Origin: Streptococcus lactarius | GTDB lineage: Bacteria; Bacillota; Bacilli; Lactobacillales; Streptococcaceae | Assembly (NCBI RefSeq): GCF_016642265.1 | Contig: NZ_MRXX01000006.1 | Coordinates: 169,590 to 196,390 of the forward strand | DNA length: 26,801 bases | Direction: 5' to 3' | Shown here: one piece after another, positions 26,789 through 26,801 of the stretch | Layout: each line of letters begins with the position of its first letter | How positions within the stretch are numbered: position 1 is the stretch's first letter | Program-made: the position numbers and the translations under genes | The notes under the pieces: model-generated | What the model saw: the letters and a program-made list of their open reading frames with translations, nothing else | Database searches by the model: none | What the model was told of the DNA's origin: nothing

Positions 26789-26801
26789 TTTGGATTGTCG
26801 A

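Overview
The window is ordinary-looking core chromosome of a Streptococcus of the mitis/sanguinis type. The evidence is a set of protein families in streptococcal order: murM-murN, prfB-ftsE-ftsX, rodA - DJ-1 protein - HAD protein - gyrB - ezrA, and eno. Base composition is low GC, -10 boxes are often of the extended TGnTATAAT type, and the EzrA, GyrB and enolase sequences are typically streptococcal. I see no prophage, insertion sequence, CRISPR array, tRNA or rRNA. Species cannot be fixed from the sequence alone.

Layout. 1-3960 (minus strand): a repeated-type terminator, then murN and murM (peptidoglycan cross-bridge enzymes) and an HD-domain phosphohydrolase. 4020-8164 (plus): a DUF1934 protein, a yybP-ykoY manganese riboswitch controlling a Ca2+/Mn2+ P-type ATPase, and an aquaporin, closed by a bidirectional terminator. 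8166-9038 (minus): a metallophosphoesterase. 9142-11950 (plus): prfB with its programmed +1 frameshift, then ftsE and ftsX. 11951-12314: a gene-free stretch holding two copies of one terminator hairpin around a 138-nt multi-hairpin element. 12315-12976 (minus): a metallo-beta-lactamase-fold hydrolase. 13056-18489 (plus): a DinG-type exonuclease/helicase, a UPF0324 membrane protein, rodA and a DJ-1/PfpI protein, ending in a 3' region with three successive hairpins. 18499-22887 (plus): HAD protein-gyrB, then ezrA. 22909-24759 (plus): serB and glycerate kinase, overlapping. 24762-25229 (minus): a DUF1694 protein. 25358-26788 (plus): eno and a terminator of the same repeat family as the one at position 1.

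Main themes are cell envelope and division (MurM/MurN, FtsEX, RodA, EzrA), metal and small-solute transport (P-type ATPase, aquaporin), translation and DNA maintenance (RF2, GyrB, DinG-like protein) and central carbon and serine metabolism (enolase, glycerate kinase, SerB).

I found no new multi-gene system. The points most worth a second look are regulatory or structural. (1) Five genes have an extended -10 box only 6-10 nt before the start codon, predicting leaderless or nearly leaderless mRNAs. (2) The 138-nt folded element between ftsX and the MBL hydrolase sits between duplicated hairpins whose U-tracts face opposite ways, so both convergent transcripts may run through it. (3) The aquaporin has an unusual hydrophobic selectivity filter. 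(4) The HAD protein upstream of gyrB lacks the second catalytic Asp.
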